A stretch of DNA of 62,407 nucleotides from Nocardioides sp. (lineage in GTDB: Bacteria; Actinomycetota; Actinomycetes; Propionibacteriales; Nocardioidaceae). The stretch's first letter is position 1, and every line of letters starts with the position of its first letter. The translations under genes and the position numbers were made by a program. This document shows positions 35,939 to 45,075 of this stretch, one piece after another. The notes below the pieces were generated by a model, which was given only the letters and a program-made list of their open reading frames with translations, did no database searches and had not been told where the DNA came from. Where the stretch lies: the NCBI RefSeq assembly GCF_029937575.1, contig NZ_JAPYPS010000021.1, positions 1 to 62,407 of the forward strand. Direction: 5' to 3'.

Positions 35939-38440
35939 CTACTTGAACTTCACGGTGAAGCTGAGGTCCGAGCCCTCGGCAACGGCGTTGCCGGACCAGG
36001 AGGCGGTGAGCTTGCTCTTGCCCTTGCCCAGCTTCTTCTTCTTCAGCTTGATGGTCGCCTCGCCCTTCTTGATCTTGCCCTTGGCGACGACCTTCTTGCC
36101 CTCCTTGACCACGATCTTGCCCGAGGCGTCCGAGTTGCTCGCACCCTTCAGGCTGACGCTCACGACGCCGGTGGCCTTCTTGCCCTTGTAGGACTTCTTG
36201 AAGCTCTCGGAGAGCTTGGAGGTGGCCAGCTCCGGCTCGGGCTCCGGGTTGTCGGCGACGGTGACCGTGGCCGAGTCGGACGAGGCCACGTAGAGCGAGT
36301 CGGCGGTGGGGGTGTAGTCGGCGGTGATGTTGTACGTCCCGGGGTCGGCGTTCGGGAAGTTCAACGTCGCGGTTCCGCCGTTCAGAGCAACGACACCCAG
36401 CGGTGCGTCGGAACCGGCCGCCGTGAAGGTGACCGTGCCGGTGGGAGTGCTGGTGCCGGTGACCGTGGCCGTGAGGTTCAGCCTGCGAGGAGCGTTGCTG
36501 ACGGCGGCCAGATCGGTCGACGTCACGATCGGGTCCTCGTCGACCTCGTTGGTGGTGAAGTTGCTCGACGCGGCCTGGGTGGCCTCGCCGCACACGCCGT
36601 CGTTCTCGGGGGTGGCGAGCTGCTTGAAGCCGGCCGCCTCGATGGAGGCCCGGGCCGGCTCGGAGCAGACGAAGCCCTCCTCGCCGAAGAGTCCCTGGAT
36701 GTCGGCGTTGCCCAGGTCAGCGGCACGCACGACGTTGTACAGCGCACGATCGGCGGAGAAACCACCCTCGAGACGCAGCGCGGTACCGGCCAGACCGGCA
36801 CGCCCCTCGGAGAACGGAGCCACCGCGTTGGCGTCACCCTGGATCGGAGCGGGGTCGTGCTCCTGGACCTCGCTCACGCTGGCAGCCAGCGTCACCGGGT
36901 TGCCACCGTTGGCAGCAGTCAGCTGGGAGACGAAGAACGAACGCGTACCCGAACCGCTCTGCGGGATCATCGGCTTGATCGTGCCCGCGGTCCCTCCGAT
37001 GGCCGACCAGTCGGTCACCGTGCCGTCATAGATCTGCACCATCTGAGCCGGCGTGATCGTCGTCGGAGCATTCGACGGCACCTGGTTGGAGACCGCAAGC
37101 TTCAGCGTGTCCAGAGCGAACGGGAACGCCTGCAGGTTCGCCGCGACCTCGTTGCTGTTCAACGCCGACGACGAACGAGCGAAGTCGACGTCGGTGTTGT
37201 TGCCCGCGCCGTACAGCAGCGCCTTGCCCGCACCCGAACCGTTCGGACGGTTGACCGGAGCGCTCGGCAGCGGGATCTGTCCGCCGCCGAGGGCAGCGAA
37301 CGTCGCCAGCCTGTTGGCCGGAGCCGGGGACTGGGCGTTGTAGGCGTTGGCGAGACGGAAGAGCGCGTTCTGGCTCGTGTCCGAGCCCACGCCGATGACG
37401 TCGTTCAGCGCCGGGGTGAAGGTGGTGTCGTCGTCCAGCGCCGGGCCGGTGCTGATCGTGAAGTCGCTCGACGCGGCCTGGGTGGCCTCGCCGCACACGC
37501 CGTCGTTCTCGGGGGTGGCGAGCTGCTTGAAGCCGGCCGCCTCGATGGAGGCCCGGGCCGGCTCGGAGCAGACGAAGCCCTCCTCGCCGAAGAGTCCCTG
37601 GATGTCGGCGTTGCCCAGGTCAGCGGCACGCACGACGTTGTACAGCGCACGATCGGCGGAGAAACCACCCTCGAGACGCAGCGCGGTACCGGCCAGACCG
37701 GCACGCCCCTCGGAGAACGGAGCCACCGCGTTGGCGTCACCCTGGATCGGAGCGGGGTCGTGCTCCTGGACCTCGCTCACGCTGGCAGCCAGCGTCACCG
37801 GGTTGCCACCGTTGGCAGCAGTCAGCTGGGAGACGAAGAACGAACGCGTACCCGAACCGCTCTGCGGGATCATCGGCTTGATCGTGCCCGCGGTCCCTCC
37901 GATGGCCGACCAGTCGGTCACCGTGCCGTCATAGATCTGCACCATCTGAGCCGGCGTGATCGTCGTCGGAGCATTCGACGGCACCTGGTTGGAGACCGCA
38001 AGCTTCAGCGTGTCCAGAGCGAACGGGAACGCCTGCAGGTTCGCCGCGACCTCGTTGCTGTTCAACGCCGACGACGAACGAGCGAAGTCGACGTCGGTGT
38101 TGTTGCCCGCGCCGTACAGCAACGCCTTGCCCGCACCCGAACCGTTCGGACGAGCGATGGTCGCGCTCGGGAGGACGATCTCCCCGGCGGAGGTCGCGGC
38201 GAAGCTCGCCAGCCTGTTCGCCGGTGCCGGGCTGGTGCCGTTGTAGGCACCCGCCAGGCGGAAGAGCGCGTTCTGGCTCGTGTCCGAGCCCACGCCGATG
38301 ATGTCGGAGGTGGTGGGGGTGAAGGTCGTGTCGTCGGGGTCGACGGTGACGGCGGCGTGGGCCGCGCCAGCGGAGAGCACCAGCGCCGACACGGCCAGGG
38401 AGGCCGTGATGACGCCGGTGAGGGACGTGCGTACGAACAT
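35939..38440 (-). CDS. Secreted protein with two tandem PstS-like modules and an Ig-like tail
   Basis: The 833-residue protein has a signal peptide (about 1-29) and two about 301-residue PstS-like modules (about 36-336 and 337-637). Each contains [33 protein letters not shown] and the phosphate-loop-like [11 protein letters not shown] bacterial Ig-like domain (about 650-740) and a Lys-rich beta domain ending in VKFK follow. There is no lipobox, LPXTG or membrane anchor. The two modules are nearly identical in DNA. The start ATG 38440 has AAGGAG 9 bases upstream. It lies in the pst operon after the sortase-like gene and may bind phosphate at or outside the wall. Confidence 0.85.
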   Translation of the reverse strand: MFVRTSLTGVITASLAVSALVLSAGAAHAAVTVDPDDTTFTPTTSDIIGVGSDTSQNALFRLAGAYNGTSPAPANRLASFAATSAGEIVLPSATIARPNGSGAGKALLYGAGNNTDVDFARSSSALNSNEVAANLQAFPFALDTLKLAVSNQVPSNAPTTITPAQMVQIYDGTVTDWSAIGGTAGTIKPMIPQSGSGTRSFFVSQLTAANGGNPVTLAASVSEVQEHDPAPIQGDANAVAPFSEGRAGLAGTALRLEGGFSADRALYNVVRAADLGNADIQGLFGEEGFVCSEPARASIEAAGFKQLATPENDGVCGEATQAASSDFTISTGPALDDDTTFTPALNDVIGVGSDTSQNALFRLANAYNAQSPAPANRLATFAALGGGQIPLPSAPVNRPNGSGAGKALLYGAGNNTDVDFARSSSALNSNEVAANLQAFPFALDTLKLAVSNQVPSNAPTTITPAQMVQIYDGTVTDWSAIGGTAGTIKPMIPQSGSGTRSFFVSQLTAANGGNPVTLAASVSEVQEHDPAPIQGDANAVAPFSEGRAGLAGTALRLEGGFSADRALYNVVRAADLGNADIQGLFGEEGFVCSEPARASIEAAGFKQLATPENDGVCGEATQAASSNFTTNEVDEDPIVTSTDLAAVSNAPRRLNLTATVTGTSTPTGTVTFTAAGSDAPLGVVALNGGTATLNFPNADPGTYNITADYTPTADSLYVASSDSATVTVADNPEPEPELATSKLSESFKKSYKGKKATGVVSVSLKGASNSDASGKIVVKEGKKVVAKGKIKKGEATIKLKKKKLGKGKSKLTASWSGNAVAEGSDLSFTVKFK
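36563..37249 (-). repeat. Intragenic duplication, copy in module 2
   Basis: This 687-bp block matches 37466-38152 (offset 903 bp, 301 codons) with a single mismatch that I can find by eye (CAGCAGC against CAGCAAC near 37218). The flanking parts of the two modules differ much more. Confidence 0.93.
37466..38152 (-). repeat. Intragenic duplication, copy in module 1
   Basis: Partner of 36563-37249. It covers most of the first PstS-like module of the 833-residue protein. Near-identity at third codon positions too indicates a recent duplication or ongoing gene conversion. Confidence 0.93.
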
Positions 38441-38550
38441 CGGGGTTCGCTCCTTGTGAGAGTGGTCGAGCCTGGATGGGACTGAGTGGACTGGTGCTGC
38501 TGGTGGGGCGGTGGAACTGTCGAGCTGTAGAGCACTGGTGTGGTCGTGCC

Positions 38551-39540
38551 TCAGATGACGTTGGGCAGCAGTCGCATGACCGTGTCCGTGGTCATCCAGG
38601 CGAGTGCGATGGCGAGCGGGCTCGCCATCACCCACACCAGGACGGCCGACCAGCGTTGTCGTGCGGCGACGACCCCGAGAGTCAGCGCCAGGAGGAGAGC
38701 CAGGCACAGCGCGAGGAGCGGCAGTGCCCCCGGATCCGTGGCCAGGATCTTCTCCGGATCGGGAACCGTCGTGGGGCGTCCGGACGGTGCGGGGAAGGCG
38801 TCGACGGCCTCGGCGTCGACGAAGACGGTGGTGTCGGCGCTCAGGGCGGCGAGGCGTCCCTCACCCTCCACGGAGACGAGGACCAGCCGGGCGACGCCCG
38901 CCGCCGGCGGTGGCGGCTTGGGGTCACCGTCGCGGCGAACTCCGAGCACCGTGAGGGCGGTGACGCCCTGCGCGGTGGTGGTCTCGACGACGTCGCCGGG
39001 CCGGAGGTCGGTGATGTCGCCGAAGGGAGCGCCGTACGTCCCGGCCCTGCCGTAGACGTAGGAGCTGCCGATCTGGCCGGGCAGCACCGAGCTGCGCAGG
39101 TGACCCGGTCCGACCAGGGTGTCGCCGGACGCCGTCCCCTCGACGACGACCTCGTCGAGGCCGATCGCGGGGATCGAGAGGATCGCCACCGGGTCGCCGG
39201 CCGGAACGACCGGTCCCAGAGGTGCCGTGGTCTCGGCGAGCTGGGTGCGGAAGTCCTGGTAGAGCAGCGCCTGGGCACGGTCGTGCGAGACACCGCTGAA
39301 CAGCAGTGCTTGAGCGGCGACCCACAGCGAGACGAGGGCGACCATCGTGAAGGCGGTGGTGATCACCGCCGCTGAGCCCTCCTGCGGTGGGCGAGGCCCG
39401 GTGACGGGGCGCTGGGCTCGCGCCGTCCTCGTGGCGGGAGCCAGCTGCGCGCCGCCGGTGGCTGCCGCACTCCTGGGACGGCGTCCTGCGCGACGCCCGA
39501 CGCGCACGCCGGTGGGGCGTTCGGCGGTCGGGGCACTCAC
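38551..39540 (-). CDS. Sortase-fold membrane protein lacking catalytic His and Cys (pseudo-sortase)
   Basis: The 329-residue protein has a basic N-terminus, a membrane helix (about 60-85), a sortase-like domain (about 115-245) and two more helices near the C-terminus. Sortase landmarks are present: ILSIPAIGLDEVVVEGT, GPGHLRSSVLPGQ, TYGAPFGDI and LRPGD. Where sortases have AGHRTTYGAPF this has YGRAGTYGAPF, so the catalytic His is Arg; where they have LTLTTC this has LVLVSV, so the Cys is Val. It cannot work as a normal transpeptidase. GTG 39540 overlaps the upstream stop by 4 bp. No LPXTG substrate is found in the window. Confidence 0.82.
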   Translation of the reverse strand: MSAPTAERPTGVRVGRRAGRRPRSAAATGGAQLAPATRTARAQRPVTGPRPPQEGSAAVITTAFTMVALVSLWVAAQALLFSGVSHDRAQALLYQDFRTQLAETTAPLGPVVPAGDPVAILSIPAIGLDEVVVEGTASGDTLVGPGHLRSSVLPGQIGSSYVYGRAGTYGAPFGDITDLRPGDVVETTTAQGVTALTVLGVRRDGDPKPPPPAAGVARLVLVSVEGEGRLAALSADTTVFVDAEAVDAFPAPSGRPTTVPDPEKILATDPGALPLLALCLALLLALTLGVVAARQRWSAVLVWVMASPLAIALAWMTTDTVMRLLPNVI

Positions 39541-42173
39541 GAGGGGACCCTCGGGGGTCGGACGAAGAAGCGGGACCCCGTGGAGAGCATCAGGCCGAGG
39601 AAGCCCACCAGCAGCAGCATCGGGAAGAGCCTGCCGGCGATCCCCGAGGTCTCGGCCTGGGTCGCAGCGGTCGGCACCGTGTCCACGACGGGCGCATCGT
39701 TCGCGACCGGTACGGCGCCCGGCTCCGGCGCCGTCGCAGGGTCGCTCGTGCCCGGAGGATCGAGGTCGGGGATCACCAGGTCCGCCACGTTCCCGCCTGG
39801 CGGTGGAGTCGTCGACGAGGGGGCGTCGGTGGGCTCGTCCACCGGGTCCGTGGGCGGATCGACCGGGGTGGGCGGTTCCGGCGTCCTCGCCGGGGCCTGT
39901 GCCTCGACGGCGTGGGCGATCGCACGCGCCGAGTCGTAGAGCTTGCTCGTCGGGCCGGTGGAGCGGATCGGGAGATAGCCGCCGGGCAGCTGGCCGTTGC
40001 CGCTGCCGGCCCGCTGCCCCTCGCTGGTGGAGACCCGGATGAACTGGGCCACCTTCTCGGCGTTCTCCTCGTCGAGGCCGCGCACCTTCGCCGCGGTGTA
40101 GACCACCATCGTCCCGGGGTAGGCGCTCCCGGCCTTGGACACGGCGGCCTGGTCGAGCACGAAGGGGCCGCGCTTCTCCTCCTGCTCGGTCAGGGCCACG
40201 GCCTTCGCCAGACCCTTGTCGGAGGGGGCCACGAAGGTGCCCGGCTTGGTCTCCAGCGCCGCCGAGCGCAAGCCGTAGCGCTCGACGTCGCCGAGGCTCA
40301 CGATGCCGAGCATGAAGCGCGAGCCGAAGGACTGGCGCTCGATGCGGCCCGTCTTGAACTGCTGGGTCGACAGGTCGAAGTCGCAGCGCGTCTGGACGTT
40401 CGGCCAGGCGTCGAGCAGCGACTCGGCGATCTTGCGCATCGTGGTGACCGGCGCCGCGAGCTGGGAGAAGTACACCGACGGGTTCGCCTGGCGACAGGTG
40501 TTCTGCGTCTCGGGGACGAAGGTGTCGAGCAGCGGGATCTCCTGCAGGGGCAGCCCGAGCCCCTCGTAGGCAGGGTTGACGACCATCCCGCTCGGGTCCG
40601 GCTCACCGTTGACGAAGGCCATCGCGTCGTCGTCGTTGACGATGTACTCGGTGAGCTGCTCGATCACGTCGGAGGCGTTCGAGAGCGAGAGGATCGTCGC
40701 GGCGGCCTCCTGGTTGGTGGAGGTGAGGCCGGGATTGAGGGTGACGAACTCCGGATCGGTCACGATCGAGAGCGGGTTGCCGCCCATCCCGGGATGCCCA
40801 CGCCCGAGGTCGGAGCCGAGGTAGCTCTGGGTCAGCAGCTTGGCGAGGAGCCGGGCGTTGAGCCTGAGATCGGTGTACTCCCCCGCGTTGTCCGGCCGGT
40901 CGATGACGTAGCCGATCGAGAAGCCGGTCACCGCCGTCGGTGCGTATCCCACCGGGTCGCCGCCGGTGTTCTCGTGCTTCGACGAGACGACGGCGGCCGG
41001 GCCCTCGCCCGACAGCATCAGGTTGAAGCCCGCCACGTCGGAGAGCTGGTTCAGCTGGAACTTGAACCGCGCCTTGTTCAGGCAGTACGCCGGGGACCAC
41101 TGCAGGGCCGCCTGTGCCAGCAGCTCGGAGCCGTAGAACCCGGTGGGCGCACGCGGGTCGAGGACGTCGCACGTGTCGGGAGGGAGACCGAAGGTGACCG
41201 GGATCGTGAAGCGGTTGCGCCAGTTGGACTCCGACCACCACAGCGCCGGGCCGACGGCCACGTCGATCCCGTCGTTCGCGAAGTTGCTCGAGCCCGGCTG
41301 GAAGCGGCCCTGCTTGCGGCAGCTGCGGTCGGCCAACGACGGAGACGCCGCGGGCGCGTCGCAGCTGATCCCGGCGATCGGGATCACCACGATGGAGCAG
41401 GCCACGGTGTCGTTGCAGCCCAGCGACTCGTTCTCCACGTCGCTGCGCACCTCGAACTGCACCTCGCCCCTTCCGGAGGAGTCGGTGAAGGCGGCGATCT
41501 CGGCGGCGGGGAACGCGGCACCCACCGCGGCCTCGGGGGGCATGGAGTCGGAGTCGCAGCCGGGGTAGACGGTTCCGTTGGCGGCGACGAACTCGGTGAG
41601 GTGCGTGAAGTAGGGGGCGATGTCCGCGCTGGGGCACTCGTCGGCCGGGATCGGGTCCATGCCCGAGACCCGCTGCTTGTCCGCCTCGGAGTTGTGGACG
41701 TCGTGCACCCAGGTGGACTCGCTGCTCGAGCGCAGGGTCTGCGACCGCTGGGCCACCGATGCCGTCCAGCAGGTCTCGGGACGAAGCTGCTCGGACTCGG
41801 GCACGCCGGCGTCGTCGGTGCCGCGGCACTGCATGACGACGACCGGGTACTCCTGCTGCAGCCCGTTCTCGCCGAACGGGTTGCTGGCGCGACCGCCACT
41901 CGGCTGGGCACCGCTCCACGAGATCAGCACCCGCTCGCGACCGCGCAGGTTCTGGGTGTGGTCGGCCGTGACGGTGATCTCGTGACGCGAGACGGTGGTC
42001 GTCGTGCCGTCGGCCTCGACGAAGCTGCGCTCGACGGTCCTGGTGGCGCTGAACGCATCGCCGGACGGGGCCACTACCGCCCCGACCACGCTGGCGGAGC
42101 CGGCCTCCATCGGCAGGGCCAGCCCGAGCGCCGTCACGGTGAGGGCGCCGAGGGACGCGAGCGAGCGCCTCAT
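39537..42173 (-). CDS. Large membrane-anchored PstS-like surface protein
   Basis: The 878-residue protein has a signal peptide (about 1-27), a long extracellular part and one C-terminal helix (about 848-866) followed by a short basic tail. The region about 640-770 resembles the last lobe of PstS (GSAYPGTMVVYTAAK, then GQRAGSGNGQLPGGYLPI), suggesting a periplasmic-binding-protein fold. The first 400 residues have many cysteines and no family I recognise. A Pro/Thr-rich linker (about 775-840) would span the wall. ATG 42173 overlaps the pstS stop by 4 bp, and the stop overlaps the pseudo-sortase start. A phosphate-capture or scaffold role is inferred from the operon. Confidence 0.75.
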   Translation of the reverse strand: MRRSLASLGALTVTALGLALPMEAGSASVVGAVVAPSGDAFSATRTVERSFVEADGTTTTVSRHEITVTADHTQNLRGRERVLISWSGAQPSGGRASNPFGENGLQQEYPVVVMQCRGTDDAGVPESEQLRPETCWTASVAQRSQTLRSSSESTWVHDVHNSEADKQRVSGMDPIPADECPSADIAPYFTHLTEFVAANGTVYPGCDSDSMPPEAAVGAAFPAAEIAAFTDSSGRGEVQFEVRSDVENESLGCNDTVACSIVVIPIAGISCDAPAASPSLADRSCRKQGRFQPGSSNFANDGIDVAVGPALWWSESNWRNRFTIPVTFGLPPDTCDVLDPRAPTGFYGSELLAQAALQWSPAYCLNKARFKFQLNQLSDVAGFNLMLSGEGPAAVVSSKHENTGGDPVGYAPTAVTGFSIGYVIDRPDNAGEYTDLRLNARLLAKLLTQSYLGSDLGRGHPGMGGNPLSIVTDPEFVTLNPGLTSTNQEAAATILSLSNASDVIEQLTEYIVNDDDAMAFVNGEPDPSGMVVNPAYEGLGLPLQEIPLLDTFVPETQNTCRQANPSVYFSQLAAPVTTMRKIAESLLDAWPNVQTRCDFDLSTQQFKTGRIERQSFGSRFMLGIVSLGDVERYGLRSAALETKPGTFVAPSDKGLAKAVALTEQEEKRGPFVLDQAAVSKAGSAYPGTMVVYTAAKVRGLDEENAEKVAQFIRVSTSEGQRAGSGNGQLPGGYLPIRSTGPTSKLYDSARAIAHAVEAQAPARTPEPPTPVDPPTDPVDEPTDAPSSTTPPPGGNVADLVIPDLDPPGTSDPATAPEPGAVPVANDAPVVDTVPTAATQAETSGIAGRLFPMLLLVGFLGLMLSTGSRFFVRPPRVPS

Positions 42174-43888
42174 GTCGACGCCCCCTCGCGACGGCGACGG
42201 CGCAACGACGCAACGACGATCCCGGGCAGCAGCACCAGGGCCAACAGCTCGATCACCGCGACCCAGCCGAAGGTGCGCGAGTCGAGAGGCCGGTCGGAGA
42301 CCAGGGTGGGGTTGGCGAAGATGGCGTCCCCGCCGGACGTCGAGTCCGTCGAACCGCTCCCCGCCACGACCTCACCCGTCTCGGGGTCGAAGACCGGCGC
42401 ACCACCTCCGGGCACGTCCACGGCCCCACCGTCGCCGCCGTTGCCCTCGCCATCCGTGGCGAAGCCAGGATCCGTCGATCCGGGTCCCGTGGTCGGTGAG
42501 CCCGGATCCGACGGCGCTCCGGACGTCGGGGTGTCGGTGCCGGGGGTGTCGGTCTCGCCGCCCGGCGACGGGGTCTGGTTGTTCTGACCCGTCGACTCGC
42601 CACACGGCCCGGCGCCGGTCTTGTCGCAGGCCGGTGGGTTCGGCGCGACCTCGGCGAGCACGTTCTTGTTGAGGTTCTTGCCGTCGAACGTCGGGTTGTT
42701 GCAGGTCGTCACGTCGCGATCGGTGAGGTCGACGTCGGCGTCGGCCTTCTTGAGCAGGGCGATCTGGTTGAACCCCGCCTGGACCAGGTTCAACGGCAGC
42801 GGTGAGTAACCGTAGGGGCCGGCCTTGGACTGTCCGGAGCACAGCGAGTAGTAGAGGAAGTCGGCGATCGACTGACGCTTGGCCGTCGTCATCCGCGAGT
42901 CGGAGGCCCCGGTGGGGATGATCATGTAGGAGTACGACGAGATCGGGTAGGCCCGTGGGTCCGGGTTGCTGTAGACGTCGTCGAGGATCTGGGTGAGGTA
43001 CTTCGTCGGGTCCGACTTGTCCTGGTTGATCTTGGCCCGCGTCAGGGCCACCGCGGTCGCGTACTGGGTGGGCTCGACGTAGTAGCCGGACTTGTTGAGC
43101 ACCTTGACGACGGGGTAGTTCTTGTTGACCGGGTAGGAGTACTCGACGTAGCCGATGGTCCCGTCGCCGGCGAAGCCGGAGATCGTGTTCATCACCTGGT
43201 CGGAGCCGGACTGGCCGATGAAGTTGCTGCCGTTCTTGCGCGGGTAGTACGACGTCAGGCCGGAGCGGCCGAAGTAGGGGCGCCAGACCGCCGGGTAGGC
43301 CTTGTCCAGCCAGCTCGTGAACTGGGCCGTCGTACCGGAGCCGTCGGAGCGCACGACCGGGATGATCGTCTTGCTCGGGAAGGCGCGACCGTTGTTGTCC
43401 TGGGTGATCTGGGCGTCGTTCCAGTTGGTGATCTGCCCGGTGAAGATCTTCGCGATCGTCTCGCCCGACAGCCGCAGGTTGCGCACGAGCTCGTTGCCGA
43501 CCTTGAGCTGGTAGGTGAACGCGGTACCGCCGGCGACGATCGGCAGGTAGGAGTAGGCCCGACCGTTGCTGGTGTCGGCCTGACCGGTCTCGTCGGTGCC
43601 CTGGTAGGGGATCTCGGAGATGGCGAAGTCGACACTGGCCTGGGAGAAGTCCTTGCGCCCCTTGGTCGAGCCGCCCCCGGTGTAGACGACCTTGATCCCG
43701 TTGGAGTCGACGTCGGCGATCCACTGGTCGACGATGATCTGCGACCACGTGGAGCCGGTGCCCTCGATGGTGGCGTAGGCCGCCCTGCTGGAGACCGCCG
43801 GGTCGGCGGTGGTCGGAGCCGCGAGTGCGGCACCGCTCGAGGCGAGGAGCAGGGCGGTGACGCCCGCGACGAGACGGGAGATCTTCAT
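42170..43888 (-). CDS. pstS: Phosphate-binding protein PstS with C-terminal membrane anchor
   Basis: The 572-residue protein has a Sec signal (cleavage about 23), a PstS domain (about 35-440) with phosphate-loop VVRSDGSGTTAQF, and the late PLPLNLVQ pattern. A Gly/Thr/Pro/Asp-rich linker (about 465-535) follows, then one helix (about 545-562) with an RRRRR stop-transfer. Typical actinobacterial PstS is a lipoprotein of about 370 residues; this one has no lipobox and is tethered at its C-terminus. ATG 43888 overlaps the pstA stop (ATGA). Confidence 0.93.
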   Translation of the reverse strand: MKISRLVAGVTALLLASSGAALAAPTTADPAVSSRAAYATIEGTGSTWSQIIVDQWIADVDSNGIKVVYTGGGSTKGRKDFSQASVDFAISEIPYQGTDETGQADTSNGRAYSYLPIVAGGTAFTYQLKVGNELVRNLRLSGETIAKIFTGQITNWNDAQITQDNNGRAFPSKTIIPVVRSDGSGTTAQFTSWLDKAYPAVWRPYFGRSGLTSYYPRKNGSNFIGQSGSDQVMNTISGFAGDGTIGYVEYSYPVNKNYPVVKVLNKSGYYVEPTQYATAVALTRAKINQDKSDPTKYLTQILDDVYSNPDPRAYPISSYSYMIIPTGASDSRMTTAKRQSIADFLYYSLCSGQSKAGPYGYSPLPLNLVQAGFNQIALLKKADADVDLTDRDVTTCNNPTFDGKNLNKNVLAEVAPNPPACDKTGAGPCGESTGQNNQTPSPGGETDTPGTDTPTSGAPSDPGSPTTGPGSTDPGFATDGEGNGGDGGAVDVPGGGAPVFDPETGEVVAGSGSTDSTSGGDAIFANPTLVSDRPLDSRTFGWVAVIELLALVLLPGIVVASLRRRRREGAST

Positions 43889-45075
43889 GAGTCCTTCTTG
43901 GTGCGGCGCAGACGTGACGGGGCGTTGGAGCGGGGCCGGGCGAGGAGCCTGGCGACGATGAAGAACACGAGGACCAGCGCGAGGAGCACGAAGGCGGCGC
44001 CGTAGGCGCGCTGGATGGCGACCGGGTCGCCGCTGCGCACGTTGGTGTAGATGAACAGGGGAAGCGAGTTCATCGCCCCACCCACCGGGTTGACGACGAG
44101 GAAGCCGGCGGCGCCGCTGGTCAGCAGCACCGGACTGGTCTCCCCGATGCCCCGCGCGACGCCGAGGATCAGCGCCGTGGCCAGACCCGGACGCGCGGTG
44201 GGGAGCACGACGTGCCACACGGTGCGCCAGCGGCTGGCACCGAGAGCCAGGCTCGCCTCACGCAGCCCGCCCGGGACGACGCGCAGCACGACGTCGGAGG
44301 CTCGCGCGATGATCGGCAGCATCATCACCGAGATCGCCAACGCCGCTGCGAGACCGGAGCGGGGCTGGCCGAGCGCCAGGATCCACACGGTGTAGATGAA
44401 CAGGCCTGCCACGATCGAGGGCAGCGCCGTCATCGCCTCCACGACCGTGCGCACGACCCGGGCGAACTTCCCGCCGACCTCGGTCATGAAGATCGCCGTG
44501 CCCACGCCCAGGGGAAGGGTGATCGCGATCGCGATGCTGATCTGGATGATCGAGCCGATGATCGCGTGCTTGACGCCTCCGGCGGTGAACGCATCCCGGG
44601 GGCCGACACCCGCCATGTCGCTGGTGATGAAGTTGAGGTTGATGACCGGCTTGTAGCCCTTGACCGCCACGTAGATCACCGTGCTGGCGAGCGCCAGCCC
44701 CACGAACGCGGCCGACGCGGTGATGACCGCGGCCGTCACCCGGTCCGTCACGTCCACGCGCGTGCCGGTCATCGCCGTGGTCACCGCGGTCATCACCAGG
44801 CCGAGGACGAACCAGGAGATCAGGAACCACGGAAGGCCCGCCAGCGGCAGCAGGCGCTGGGTCACGAGCCAGGCCAGTCCCAGCGCCGCGCCCCAGGAGC
44901 CCACCCGCACGAACAGCTCGTCGGGCGAGAGGCGCCCGAGCGACGAGCGCGGCCGCGGCTGCGGTGCGTCGTCGTCGTACGACGGCAGGTGCGTGAGCCC
45001 GGGAGCCGCGCCGCCGGTGTCAGCCGGTGAGGGTGTGGGCAGGTCGGGCCGGCCCGGTCCGGCGGTGAGCGTCAT
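43885..45075 (-). CDS. pstA: Phosphate ABC transporter permease
   Basis: The 396-residue protein carries the PstA permease domain with its cytoplasmic coupling loop EASLALGASRWRTVWHVVLP (about 285-304) and VARGIGETSPVLLTSG. It is about 100 residues longer than E. coli PstA because of an N-terminal extension with a Pro-rich stretch and two additional predicted helices (about 55-95). The ATG at 45075 shares one base with the pstC stop (TGATG). Confidence 0.94.
   Translation of the reverse strand: MTLTAGPGRPDLPTPSPADTGGAAPGLTHLPSYDDDAPQPRPRSSLGRLSPDELFVRVGSWGAALGLAWLVTQRLLPLAGLPWFLISWFVLGLVMTAVTTAMTGTRVDVTDRVTAAVITASAAFVGLALASTVIYVAVKGYKPVINLNFITSDMAGVGPRDAFTAGGVKHAIIGSIIQISIAIAITLPLGVGTAIFMTEVGGKFARVVRTVVEAMTALPSIVAGLFIYTVWILALGQPRSGLAAALAISVMMLPIIARASDVVLRVVPGGLREASLALGASRWRTVWHVVLPTARPGLATALILGVARGIGETSPVLLTSGAAGFLVVNPVGGAMNSLPLFIYTNVRSGDPVAIQRAYGAAFVLLALVLVFFIVARLLARPRSNAPSRLRRTKKDS

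Noticed and set aside
38551..43888. LPXTG-type sorting signals that would make the sortase-fold protein a normal sortase
   Set aside because: I looked at the C-termini of the neighbouring surface proteins and found membrane helices with basic tails or no anchor, but no LPXTG-like motif.
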